Part shown: in pieces, positions 8,165 to 15,155 of the stretch
Layout: the number at the start of each line of letters is the position of its first letter
Numbering within the stretch: position 1 is the first letter of the stretch
Assembly (NCBI GenBank): GCA_947629065.1
Contig: CANRCH010000012.1
Location: 1-19,293, forward strand
DNA length: 19,293 nucleotides
Direction of reading: 5' to 3'
Origin: an uncultured Aliarcobacter sp.
Lineage (GTDB): Bacteria > Campylobacterota > Campylobacteria > Campylobacterales > Arcobacteraceae
Notes under the pieces: generated by a model
What the model was told of the DNA's origin: nothing
Database searches by the model: none
Seen by the model: the letters and a program-made list of their open reading frames with translations, nothing else
Made by a program: the position numbers and the translations under genes

Positions 8165-9046
8165 TTATTTATAACTTTTCTCTATTAATTTTGCTGTATT
8201 TATTAAATTATTTTCCCAATCAATACTAAGTGGATCAATTACTTCAACGTTTCCTTTTATATTTTCTGATATTACAGTTGCTGCTTTTTTTGAAAATTGT
8301 GGCGAAGTAAAAACTACTTTTATATCGTGCATTTTTGCTTCATTTATTAAATTTACAAGTTCATTTGGTTTTGGCTCTTTTCCTTGACTTTCAACTGCAA
8401 TTTGATTTAAATTGTATCTAGCTGCAAAATATCCCCAAGATGGATGAAATACCATAAAAGCTCTATTTTTATAAGGTTCTAAAATATTTTTTAATTCTAA
8501 ATCTAAATTATCAAGCTCTATTAAAAACTTATTATAATTATTTTCATAAAAATCTCTGTTTTTTTCATCAACTAAAATAACAGCTTCATAAATATTTTTT
8601 GCAATAGTTTTTACATTTATTGGATCTAACCAAGTATGAGGATCTAGTGAGTCTTCATCATGTTCATGGTCGTGTGCATCGTGGTCGTGATGTGCATCTT
8701 CATCATGGTGATGATGTTCTGTCATTGGAATTTTTACAATATCTTTAACACTATCTACAAATAGCGTATCTTTTGCATTTTGTTTAAATCTATCAATCCA
8801 CGCTAATTCGCTATTATCTCCAGAGATAAAATATATTTTTGATTTTGCTAAAGATTTCATTTGTGAAGGTTTTGGCTCAAAATTGTGTGGAGAGCTACCT
8901 GGATTTACCATAACATTTATTTCAAACTTATCTTGTACGATTTTTTCTACAAAATATTTTTGAGGTAGAATATTTACACTTATTTGCTCTTTTTGTGCAA
9001 ATAGAAGTGAACTTATAAATAGAGTTAGTAAAACTATTTTTTTCAT
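8165..9046 (-). CDS. znuA: Zinc-type metal ABC transporter substrate-binding protein (ZnuA-like)
   Basis: A 293-residue periplasmic cluster A-I binding protein with a signal peptide (about 1-17, cleavage after LLFA). Likely metal ligands are H54 in SSPHNFEPKP, H137 in DPHTWLDP, H201 in MVFHPSWGYFA and an acidic residue in VIDPLSIDW near 272. The flexible loop at 111-130 is packed with His, Asp and Glu, which is characteristic of zinc rather than manganese binding proteins. No znuB or znuC lies beside it, so the permease and ATPase must be encoded elsewhere or the protein works alone. The ATG follows AAGGA, and a palindrome (9064-9078) lies just upstream of that ribosome site. The gene is divergent from a short Fur-family regulator, which supports zinc control. 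Manganese or mixed specificity cannot be excluded. Confidence 0.9.
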   Translation of the reverse strand: MKKIVLLTLFISSLLFAQKEQISVNILPQKYFVEKIVQDKFEINVMVNPGSSPHNFEPKPSQMKSLAKSKIYFISGDNSELAWIDRFKQNAKDTLFVDSVKDIVKIPMTEHHHHDEDAHHDHDAHDHEHDEDSLDPHTWLDPINVKTIAKNIYEAVILVDEKNRDFYENNYNKFLIELDNLDLELKNILEPYKNRAFMVFHPSWGYFAARYNLNQIAVESQGKEPKPNELVNLINEAKMHDIKVVFTSPQFSKKAATVISENIKGNVEVIDPLSIDWENNLINTAKLIEKSYK

Positions 9047-9063
9047 ATATTATTTTCCTTTTG

Positions 9064-9078
9064 TGCAACTCGGTTGCA
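9064..9078. promoter_or_regulatory. Palindromic candidate Zur operator, znuA side
   Basis: TGCAAC-TCG-GTTGCA is a perfect inverted repeat with 6-base arms and a 3-base spacer. It lies 18-32 bases upstream of the znuA start, between its Shine-Dalgarno and a minus-strand -10-like TAAAAT (rc of 9091-9096). Its position suits repression of znuA. Assignment to the neighbouring Fur-family protein is inferred. Confidence 0.55.
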
Positions 9079-9113
9079 AAATTTTTTGAGATTTTAGACT
9101 TTTTAGGCTTTAA

Positions 9114-9128
9114 TGCAACTTAGTTTAA
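9114..9128. promoter_or_regulatory. Second, imperfect copy of the candidate operator, regulator side
   Basis: TGCAAC-TTA-GTTTAA repeats the left arm of the 9064-9078 palindrome exactly, keeps the 3-base spacer and matches the right arm at 4 of 6 bases. Its centre is 50 bp from the first copy and it ends 23 bases before the regulator's ATG, as expected for autoregulation. Confidence 0.4.
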
Positions 9129-9151
9129 AAGAAATTTAGATAAGATTAGAA

Positions 9152-9517
9152 ATGGACAATGTACTAAATTTAGAAAAAATAAAACTAACAACTGCAAGAA
9201 AAGCTATATTAGAACTTTTATCAAACTCGAAAAAACCACTTTCTTATGAAGATGTAAAAGAGTTTTTACTTATGGACAAAGCAACATTTTATAGAAATAT
9301 AGCGATTTTTGAAGAAGAGGATATTATTGACTCTTTTGAATCAAACGATAAAAAAAGATATTTTGAACTAAAAAGAGATAAGCATTCACATTTTATCTGT
9401 TCAGATTGTTATACAATTGAGTGTATTGAAGAAAACCCAAAATTTAGCCTTAAAAATTATAAAATAGATAATATCATTTTAAAAGGTGTTTGTAAGGATT
9501 GTAATAAAGATGAGTAA
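9152..9517 (+). CDS. Short Fur-family regulator, probably zinc-responsive (Zur-like)
   Basis: A 121-residue Fur-superfamily protein, shorter than Fur or PerR. The winged helix carries the recognition segment DKATFYRNIAIFEE (42-55). The metal/dimer domain has HSH (78-80), CSDC (83-86) and CKDC (114-117), so both structural CxxC pairs are intact, but the HHDH cluster of the upstream Fur is absent. Divergence from znuA across two shared palindromes makes a zinc uptake regulator the best guess; Campylobacter also has a Zur beside zinc uptake genes. Because the family diverges quickly and similar short proteins exist with other metals, I leave the symbol blank. The ribosome site is weak. Its last 8 bases overlap the start of nhaA, implying cotranscription. 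Confidence 0.85.
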   Translation: MDNVLNLEKIKLTTARKAILELLSNSKKPLSYEDVKEFLLMDKATFYRNIAIFEEEDIIDSFESNDKKRYFELKRDKHSHFICSDCYTIECIEENPKFSLKNYKIDNIILKGVCKDCNKDE

Positions 9518-10805
9518 TAGTTTTTTTACCAAAAGCCAACTTCAACAATTTGTAAAAATTAGAAGACAATATAAATTTATAAAAAAATTCATTAATATTG
9601 GAACAATTAGTGGATTTTTACTTTTTGGTGTTACAGTTTTAGCTGTAATTTTAGCAAATTCAAGTTATTCAAAAGAGTATTTTGAGTTTTTTGCTACAGA
9701 TTTATCAATAAATTTTGGTACTCATATATTTTCAATGAGTATGCTTCACTGGGTAAATGATGTTTTAATGGCACTATTTTTCCTTGTTGTTGGACTTGAA
9801 ATAAAGCGTGATATGCTTGTTGGTGAACTTTCCAGCGTTAAAAAAGCATCATTTCCTATAATTGCAGCTTTTGGTGGAATGGTAGTTCCAGCTTTAGTAT
9901 ACTTAAGCTTAAATAGTGAATATCCTAGCGGTTTTGGAGTTCCAATGGCAACTGATATTGCTTTTGCACTTGGAATTATTCTGCTTTTAGGAAATAGAGT
10001 AAGTATGAGTATTAAGCTATTTTTAGTAACTTTAGCTGTGGTTGATGACCTTGGAGCTATTGTTGTTGTGGCTATATTTTATACAACAGAGCTTCACTAT
10101 ATCTACTTTTTATATAGTGCAATTACTTATGCACTTTTAATTTTGTTAAACTATTTTGGAGTAAGAAAATTAATCCCATATATAGTTTTAGGTGTGTTTT
10201 TATGGATTTTTGTTCATAGTTCAGGAGTTCACTCTACAATTGCAGGTGTTATGCTTGCATTTACAATTCCGTTAAAAGAGCCAATAAAAAAGAAGAAAAA
10301 GAAAGATTATGAAGAAGAGACTACTCCTCCTTTAGAAAAACTAGAACACGCACTTCACAATTTTAGTGCCTTTATAATTATGCCACTTTTTGCTTTTGCA
10401 AACGCAGGTGTTGTTGTAGATTTTTCAAGCGTAGTTGAGCATAAATTTATAGTTCTTGGAGTTGCTTTGGGATTAGTTATTGGAAAACCAGTTGGAATTT
10501 TCCTGTTTACATATCTTTCAACTGTTTTAAAAATATCTGTAAAACCAGCAAGTGTAACTTGGGCAGAGATTATTGCAGTTGGATTCTTGGCTGGAATAGG
10601 GTTTACAATGTCAATATTCATCTCACATCTAGCATTTACAGATGAATCAATTACAAGTGCTGTTAAGATTGGAATTTTTGCAAGTTCTATTAGTGCTGCA
10701 ATTATTGGTTCGATACTACTAATAATTTTAGGAAAGAAAAAAGAGAGTTTATCAAGCTTTACAGCACAAGCTGTAGAAGTAAAAAAGAAGAAGAGTAAAG
10801 CTTAA
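9510..10805 (+). CDS. nhaA: Na+/H+ antiporter NhaA
   Basis: A 431-residue multispanning antiporter that extrudes Na+ in exchange for protons. Visible family marks: TDIAFALGI (148-156), the paired ion-binding aspartates D179-D180 in AVVDDLGAIVVV, GLEIKRDMLVGEL near 95-107 and GFLAGIGFTMSIFIS toward the C-terminus. A Lys-rich cytoplasmic loop (PIKKKKKKDYEEE) and a Lys-rich tail (VKKKKSKA) are notable. I start at ATG 9510, which overlaps the end of the Fur-family gene by 8 bases and has AAGGA 11 bases upstream; an ATG at 9486 would add MFVRIVIK, lacking a ribosome site. Coupling of an Na+ antiporter to a metal regulator is unusual and may reflect transcription only. Confidence 0.95.
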   Translation: MSNSFFTKSQLQQFVKIRRQYKFIKKFINIGTISGFLLFGVTVLAVILANSSYSKEYFEFFATDLSINFGTHIFSMSMLHWVNDVLMALFFLVVGLEIKRDMLVGELSSVKKASFPIIAAFGGMVVPALVYLSLNSEYPSGFGVPMATDIAFALGIILLLGNRVSMSIKLFLVTLAVVDDLGAIVVVAIFYTTELHYIYFLYSAITYALLILLNYFGVRKLIPYIVLGVFLWIFVHSSGVHSTIAGVMLAFTIPLKEPIKKKKKKDYEEETTPPLEKLEHALHNFSAFIIMPLFAFANAGVVVDFSSVVEHKFIVLGVALGLVIGKPVGIFLFTYLSTVLKISVKPASVTWAEIIAVGFLAGIGFTMSIFISHLAFTDESITSAVKIGIFASSISAAIIGSILLIILGKKKESLSSFTAQAVEVKKKKSKA

Positions 10806-10821
10806 AAGCTTAATCCTCTTC
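10790..10821. terminator. Possible bidirectional terminator between nhaA and the peroxidase gene
   Basis: GAAGAG (10790-10795) pairs with CTCTTC (10816-10821), and an inner AAGC/GCTT stem encloses a TTAAAA loop. The hairpin spans the whole 15-base gap between the convergent stop codons. Downstream runs are pyrimidine-rich rather than pure U. Confidence 0.4.
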
Positions 10822-11954
10822 TATTCTTCTTCTAATAAATACTCATACTTTTCATCTGTTAGTAGTTTCATAAAGGCAACCAAAGCATCTACTTTTCTAT
10901 CATTTTGTGCGTTTGCTTTTAACTCTTTTAAAGAGATTGTACTTTTGTATTCAGGTTCATCCCAAGGAAGATTTGTTTCAGGATTTATGGTTCTATCTTT
11001 ATTGTTGTATTTGTCATAAAACTCTACAACTGTTCTTAAATCTTTAAAGACTCCATTGTGCATATAGGGTGCTGTTACAGCCACATTTCTTAAAGTTGGA
11101 GTTTTATATTTTCCTATTTGTTCATTTTTGTTTTTTTCATCTTTTATTGATTCATTTGCTAAAAGACCTAAATCTTTTTCTTTTACACCATTTTTTTCTC
11201 GCAAATCGTGATTTATAGGAACTCCAATATTATGAAACTCATAGTTTGTAAAAGTTTCACCCTCTTGGTCTTCACCTTTTAATACATGACAAGTGGCACA
11301 TGAGTTGTTGTTGTTTGAAAAAAATAGTGACATTCCTAAATCTTCAAGTGGAGTTAAATCATATTCACCTCTTAAATATTTATCATATTTTGAATCAAAA
11401 GGAGAAAACTCATCAGTTTTTTCATAGCTTCCAATAGCAATTGTCATAGCTTCATAAGCTTCTAAATCATCTTTAAATATATCATCGCCAAAAAGCTTTT
11501 TGAAGCTTTCTACATAAAAAGAGTTCTCTTTTAATCTATTTACAACCTCTGTTTCATCTTTCATTCCCATTTCAATAGGATTTAGTGGTGGACCACCTGC
11601 TTGTTCTTCCAAAGTACTAGCTCTTCCATCCCAAAATTGTCCACCTTTATAGAAACCTTTCTTCTCATCAAAATGAAACTTTGGAGAGAATTTTGCATAA
11701 GATGCGGTTGGTGCTTGTCTATCTCCTAAAGATTTCAAATCATCTCCAAGAGATGCCATTTTTCCTACACCATTGTCTCTATCATCTATAAAACCAGCTT
11801 GTGGATTATGACAGGTTGCACAGCTTTGAGTTCTATTTTTTGATAGATTTACATCAAAAAACAGAGTTTTTCCTAACTCTTCTTTAGTTAAATCATCTGC
11901 ACTAAGAGTTGAGATTAGTAGCATTTTTGCTAGAATAAAGCTTAATTTTTTCAA
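10821..11954 (-). CDS. Periplasmic di-heme cytochrome c peroxidase family protein
   Basis: A 377-residue secreted protein of the CcpA/MauG superfamily, with a signal peptide of about 19 residues. Two c-heme sites are visible: CATCH at 45-49 and CATCH at 219-223, one in each cytochrome domain. Between them, FWDGRASTLEEQAGGPPLNPIEMG is the family's hallmark region, and near the C-terminus KTPTLRNVAVTAPYMHNGVF is conserved. Such proteins reduce hydrogen peroxide or oxidise a protein substrate. The start is TTG at 11954, backed by a perfect AAGGAGGA; it lies inside the upstream hydroxylase gene (53-base overlap). It is the last gene of the five-gene Fur-box unit. The operon setting leaves open a partner role with the di-heme oxidoreductase rather than plain peroxide detoxification. 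Confidence 0.9.
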   Translation of the reverse strand: MKKLSFILAKMLLISTLSADDLTKEELGKTLFFDVNLSKNRTQSCATCHNPQAGFIDDRDNGVGKMASLGDDLKSLGDRQAPTASYAKFSPKFHFDEKKGFYKGGQFWDGRASTLEEQAGGPPLNPIEMGMKDETEVVNRLKENSFYVESFKKLFGDDIFKDDLEAYEAMTIAIGSYEKTDEFSPFDSKYDKYLRGEYDLTPLEDLGMSLFFSNNNNSCATCHVLKGEDQEGETFTNYEFHNIGVPINHDLREKNGVKEKDLGLLANESIKDEKNKNEQIGKYKTPTLRNVAVTAPYMHNGVFKDLRTVVEFYDKYNNKDRTINPETNLPWDEPEYKSTISLKELKANAQNDRKVDALVAFMKLLTDEKYEYLLEEE

Positions 11955-12855
11955 AATATCCTCCTTTTTTGATTAAATTTATAAAAGGTCTTGTATATAA
12001 ATCTTTTATAGATATATACTCATTCATCTGATTTTTTCTAAGACCAAATTTTAAAACTTTTACATCTTTTGAAAGGGCTAGTGTTCCAAAAACTCTATCC
12101 CAAATAGCAATATATCCACCATAGTTTTTATTGAAATGTTTTTTGTCGTGATGAATTTGATGCTGTTTTGGAGATAAAAGCCACTTTTCTATAAAAGAAA
12201 AATATGCAAAAGGTACATGAGAGTGTCTTAAGTTTGAACCAAAAATAGAGAATATAAATATAAAAATATTTACACCTAAAACCATATTTAGACTAACTTT
12301 TGCACCAAAAAGATATATAAAAATACCTGTAATGAATCCAACACTAAGTGAATATCTAAGTGCAAAAAGTATATTTTCAACAAAATGAACTCTATAAAAA
12401 GTTATTGGTGTTAGAACTTTTGCACTATGATGAATCTTGTGAAATTCCCACAGAAATGGAACTGTATGCAAAAACCTATGAAGCCAATATCTTGTAAAAT
12501 CGCTAAAAGAAAAAACAGCTAAAGAGTACAAAATAGCTATTGTAGAAAAAGATAGATTTATATTTTCTATAAATCCAAAATTACTGTACAAAAATTTATT
12601 TGTAAAAATTGCAATCTTATTTGCACTAATTATTAGTGGAATAAGTAGAAAAATATTTACAAAATATGATAAAAAAAAGTAGTAATAATCAAGTTTTGCA
12701 CTAGGATGAAGCCATAGTTTTGATGATAATATCAATCTATGGCTTTTTTTTGAAAAATAGTAATAAACAATTGCCAGAATTATTGAACTAATAATATATA
12801 GATAAAAAACTCTTTTACTAGGGTTTATTAGATATTCAAGTGCAAAAAGTTCCAA
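11902..12855 (-). CDS. Membrane fatty acid hydroxylase / sterol desaturase family protein
   Basis: A 317-residue integral membrane protein of the di-iron FA hydroxylase superfamily. The histidine clusters that bind the two irons are in order: HRFLH (126-130), HKIHH (139-143), HSH (211-213) and HQIHH (232-236). Hydrophobic segments lie near 15-34, 58-80, 102-118 and 165-207. The family includes sterol and fatty acid oxygenases, alkylglycerol monooxygenase-like proteins and carotenoid hydroxylases; the substrate here is unknown. The start is TTG at 12855, three bases after the previous stop, with GGGGA upstream. Its end overlaps the peroxidase start by 53 bases. A diiron oxygenase inside a Fur-box operon is unexpected and suggests a membrane lipid change or electron transfer role under iron limitation. 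Confidence 0.85.
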   Translation of the reverse strand: MELFALEYLINPSKRVFYLYIISSIILAIVYYYFSKKSHRLILSSKLWLHPSAKLDYYYFFLSYFVNIFLLIPLIISANKIAIFTNKFLYSNFGFIENINLSFSTIAILYSLAVFSFSDFTRYWLHRFLHTVPFLWEFHKIHHSAKVLTPITFYRVHFVENILFALRYSLSVGFITGIFIYLFGAKVSLNMVLGVNIFIFIFSIFGSNLRHSHVPFAYFSFIEKWLLSPKQHQIHHDKKHFNKNYGGYIAIWDRVFGTLALSKDVKVLKFGLRKNQMNEYISIKDLYTRPFINLIKKGGYFEKIKLYSSKNATNLNS

Positions 12856-12858
12856 TTT

Positions 12859-13800
12859 TTAATCCCCATCAGCATCTAAAATTGTAGGAATAAGTCCTAG
12901 TTTTTGAATAATAGTTGCATAAAAAAGGTCGTGTAGTTGTGAAGCTTTTTCAAATAGATTTTGTGCCTTTGAAAAGTCATCTTTTCCTAGATTTACCAAC
13001 TCTGTTTTCATCTCTTCTATTAAAGAGTTTGCTAAATTTAAATCCTTTTTTTGACTATCATTTGTTGCCAAAGTGTATAGGTTTTTAAACTCTTTTTTAG
13101 TGATTATATCTTGCATCGCTTCTAAAATTGCATAAATTGCATTAAAAGAGTTTTGGCTAGTAAGATACTCAGCTCTTGAGTTGTTTGGGTTATTTTTGTA
13201 TTTTGCTGAAAGACCTGCTGGATTTCCAATTCTCCACTCTTTTAATCTATAAGAGCTTGCAATTACAGCATTTATAACAAGTGCATTCTCTTCAATCTCA
13301 TCTTTATTTGACTCTTCAAAACTGCTATAAACCTCTTTCATATCCTCTAAATTTGAGATAATAGAGTTTAAAATCTCTTTTGCAATATCAACTTCTCTTT
13401 GGCTTAAATCTTTGTTATTGTAGTAAACATACTCCAAAGCATTTATAGTTTTAAATGAATTCTTAAATAGTGCATTTTTTATTTCACTATTTGAATCAAT
13501 TACTCTTTGCATTTGTGCGTTTAAATCCTCATTTAAATTATTAAAAACATCAATATATCTTGGTGTATCTAAATAATCTTCATCAATAGACCCAGCTAAA
13601 TAAACAGCTTCAGTTTTTTTCCAATCTTGTAAAAAAAGTGTGAAATTTTTGTCATTAAACTCATTTTGTAGTGCTTTTGCACTATTTATAGTTTTTTGTG
13701 TTTGATTTAATGAAACATTTTTCACAATATCCAATAAAATTCTTTCTTGTGCAAATAGATTTACACAAACAAATAAAAATAAAAACATTAGTTTTTTCAC
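12859..13800 (-). CDS. Imelysin-like periplasmic protein with degenerate motif
   Basis: A 313-residue helical protein with a signal peptide (about 1-17, cut before QE). It resembles the imelysin/IcmP-like family found beside di-heme oxidoreductases: a DWKKTEAVYLAG segment (59-70), an EY motif at 123-124, and RLKEWRIGNPAGLSAK near 186-201. The canonical GxHxxE signature is altered to TINALE (118-123): the glutamate remains, while the glycine and histidine are replaced. The start is GTG at 13800, preceded by AGAGGAG and sharing one base with the preceding TAG stop. It is third in the five-gene unit. Imelysins were first proposed as peptidases and are now more often linked to iron; catalytic action by this copy seems unlikely, and a structural or partner role is inferred. 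Confidence 0.83.
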   Translation of the reverse strand: MKKLMFLFLFVCVNLFAQERILLDIVKNVSLNQTQKTINSAKALQNEFNDKNFTLFLQDWKKTEAVYLAGSIDEDYLDTPRYIDVFNNLNEDLNAQMQRVIDSNSEIKNALFKNSFKTINALEYVYYNNKDLSQREVDIAKEILNSIISNLEDMKEVYSSFEESNKDEIEENALVINAVIASSYRLKEWRIGNPAGLSAKYKNNPNNSRAEYLTSQNSFNAIYAILEAMQDIITKKEFKNLYTLATNDSQKKDLNLANSLIEEMKTELVNLGKDDFSKAQNLFEKASQLHDLFYATIIQKLGLIPTILDADGD

Positions 13801-15155
13801 TATAACTCCTCTAAAAATTTAATTAATTTATCTCTTTTTGATTTCTCTAAATTTAAAAATGCATCTTTGCTTTTTTGTGCTTCTCCACCGTGCCATAAAA
13901 TAGCTTCTTCTAGAGTTTTAGCTCTTCCATCATGTAAAAATCTAGCTTCATCTTTGTTTGTTAGTTTGTTGATTTTATTTCCCCAAAGTGGGGCAGTTCT
14001 CCACTCATTTCCTTGTGCACTAAACTCAACTCTATTATCAGCTAAATCTTCGCCCATATCGTGAAGCAAAAAATCAGAATAAGGTGAGATTTCAAAGCCT
14101 AATTTTGTCTTAAAACTGCTTATATGACACTTGTTACAGCTTAAATCTTCAAAAATAGGAAATCCCTCTTTATACTCTTTTGTATCTTTATTGGCACTGT
14201 AAGTTTTTAGGTTTTTTAAATAGTATGTAATCGCATCAAGTCTAAAATCTGGTAAATCTATACTATCTTTTGGTTTTGGTGCATCAAGACACTCTTTTTG
14301 ATATTTTGTACATTTTTTTTCAGGTTCGATTGTTGTTGTAAGTCCTATATCATTTGAAGCTGCAAATGCAACTTGCTCTTTTAGATTTGTAACACTAGCT
14401 TTGTGTGTATATCTTCCAAGCTCATATTTTTGTGATAAGGCAGAGTAAACAAAGTTTGCTTTTCCACTGATTCCATCTTGGTTTTTATCATCTTCATCTA
14501 CATTTTTTAAAATCTCTTCATCCAAAATTAAAGATATTAAACCTATACCATTTAAACTTTGTGCTAATCTATAAGAGATTATTACATCTTCTTCCATTTC
14601 TCCATAGTTTAAATTTTCTAAAGAGTATTTTGGTTTTTGTAAAATCACTTTTTCACCATCACTAAACTCTACAATTTTTTCTTCAAACTCTAGCTTTATA
14701 TTTCCTTCAAAAGGAACTCCAAAAATTCCATTAATTGCTAGTTGTTCACCATAGGTTTTTTCTGGAATAAAACCTTTTTTATAAAATATATCTTGGTGTT
14801 TTTTACTTTGATTTTTTGGAACAGAAATTCTTGCAAGTAAGCTTCTATTTGTGCTGTTTTCTTTAGAAAATAGTTTTCCTTTTACATTATTTGGGTGGCA
14901 AGAGATACAAGAGTTTGCATTAAAAAGTGGTCCTAAACCATCTCTTGCAGCTGTTATACTTGGTGCTTTTACCCAAGGAATTGTAAAAAAACTTCTTCCT
15001 AAAAAAAACTTATCTTCATCTTCTAGATTTGAAATTGGATTTAAAAGTAGTTTTGAATCTGCTTTATTTGAAGTAAAAGCAAAAAGCCCTGTGCAAGAGA
15101 TTGCAACAAGGCTCGATATTAAAAGACTCTTTTTAAAAAAGTATTTACTTTTCAT
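13800..15155 (-). CDS. Di-heme oxidoreductase (DHOR, 'thiol oxidoreductase' family), putative
   Basis: A 451-residue exported c-type cytochrome. Two heme sites are visible: CISCH (83-87) and CNKCH (340-344). Other family marks are DGLGPLFNANSC, GNEWRTAPLWG (382-392) and FLHDGRAKTLEEAILWHGGEA (407-426). DKNQDGISG (223-231) resembles an EF-hand calcium loop. The N-terminus is a signal peptide with a Cys at 21, so it may be either a cleaved soluble protein or a lipoprotein. I start at ATG 15155, which has AGAGA upstream and overlaps the first imelysin by 11 bases; ATGs farther upstream add an implausible leader. The database label 'thiol oxidoreductase' is not backed by any redox-active thiol pair outside the heme motifs. 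It probably transfers electrons during periplasmic iron handling, by association with imelysins. Confidence 0.88.
   Translation of the reverse strand: MKSKYFFKKSLLISSLVAISCTGLFAFTSNKADSKLLLNPISNLEDEDKFFLGRSFFTIPWVKAPSITAARDGLGPLFNANSCISCHPNNVKGKLFSKENSTNRSLLARISVPKNQSKKHQDIFYKKGFIPEKTYGEQLAINGIFGVPFEGNIKLEFEEKIVEFSDGEKVILQKPKYSLENLNYGEMEEDVIISYRLAQSLNGIGLISLILDEEILKNVDEDDKNQDGISGKANFVYSALSQKYELGRYTHKASVTNLKEQVAFAASNDIGLTTTIEPEKKCTKYQKECLDAPKPKDSIDLPDFRLDAITYYLKNLKTYSANKDTKEYKEGFPIFEDLSCNKCHISSFKTKLGFEISPYSDFLLHDMGEDLADNRVEFSAQGNEWRTAPLWGNKINKLTNKDEARFLHDGRAKTLEEAILWHGGEAQKSKDAFLNLEKSKRDKLIKFLEEL

Noticed and set aside
9486..9509. Earlier ATG for nhaA
   Set aside because: It would add eight residues encoded within the regulator's CxxC region; the ATG at 9510 has a Shine-Dalgarno and matches the usual stop/start overlap.
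10355..10621. Minus-strand open frame inside nhaA
   Set aside because: It is antisense to conserved NhaA membrane segments, with no independent coding evidence.
13800..15155. Literal 'thiol oxidoreductase' activity for the DHOR protein
   Set aside because: No CxxC outside the two heme-binding CxxCH motifs is visible, so the database label is not supported by residues.
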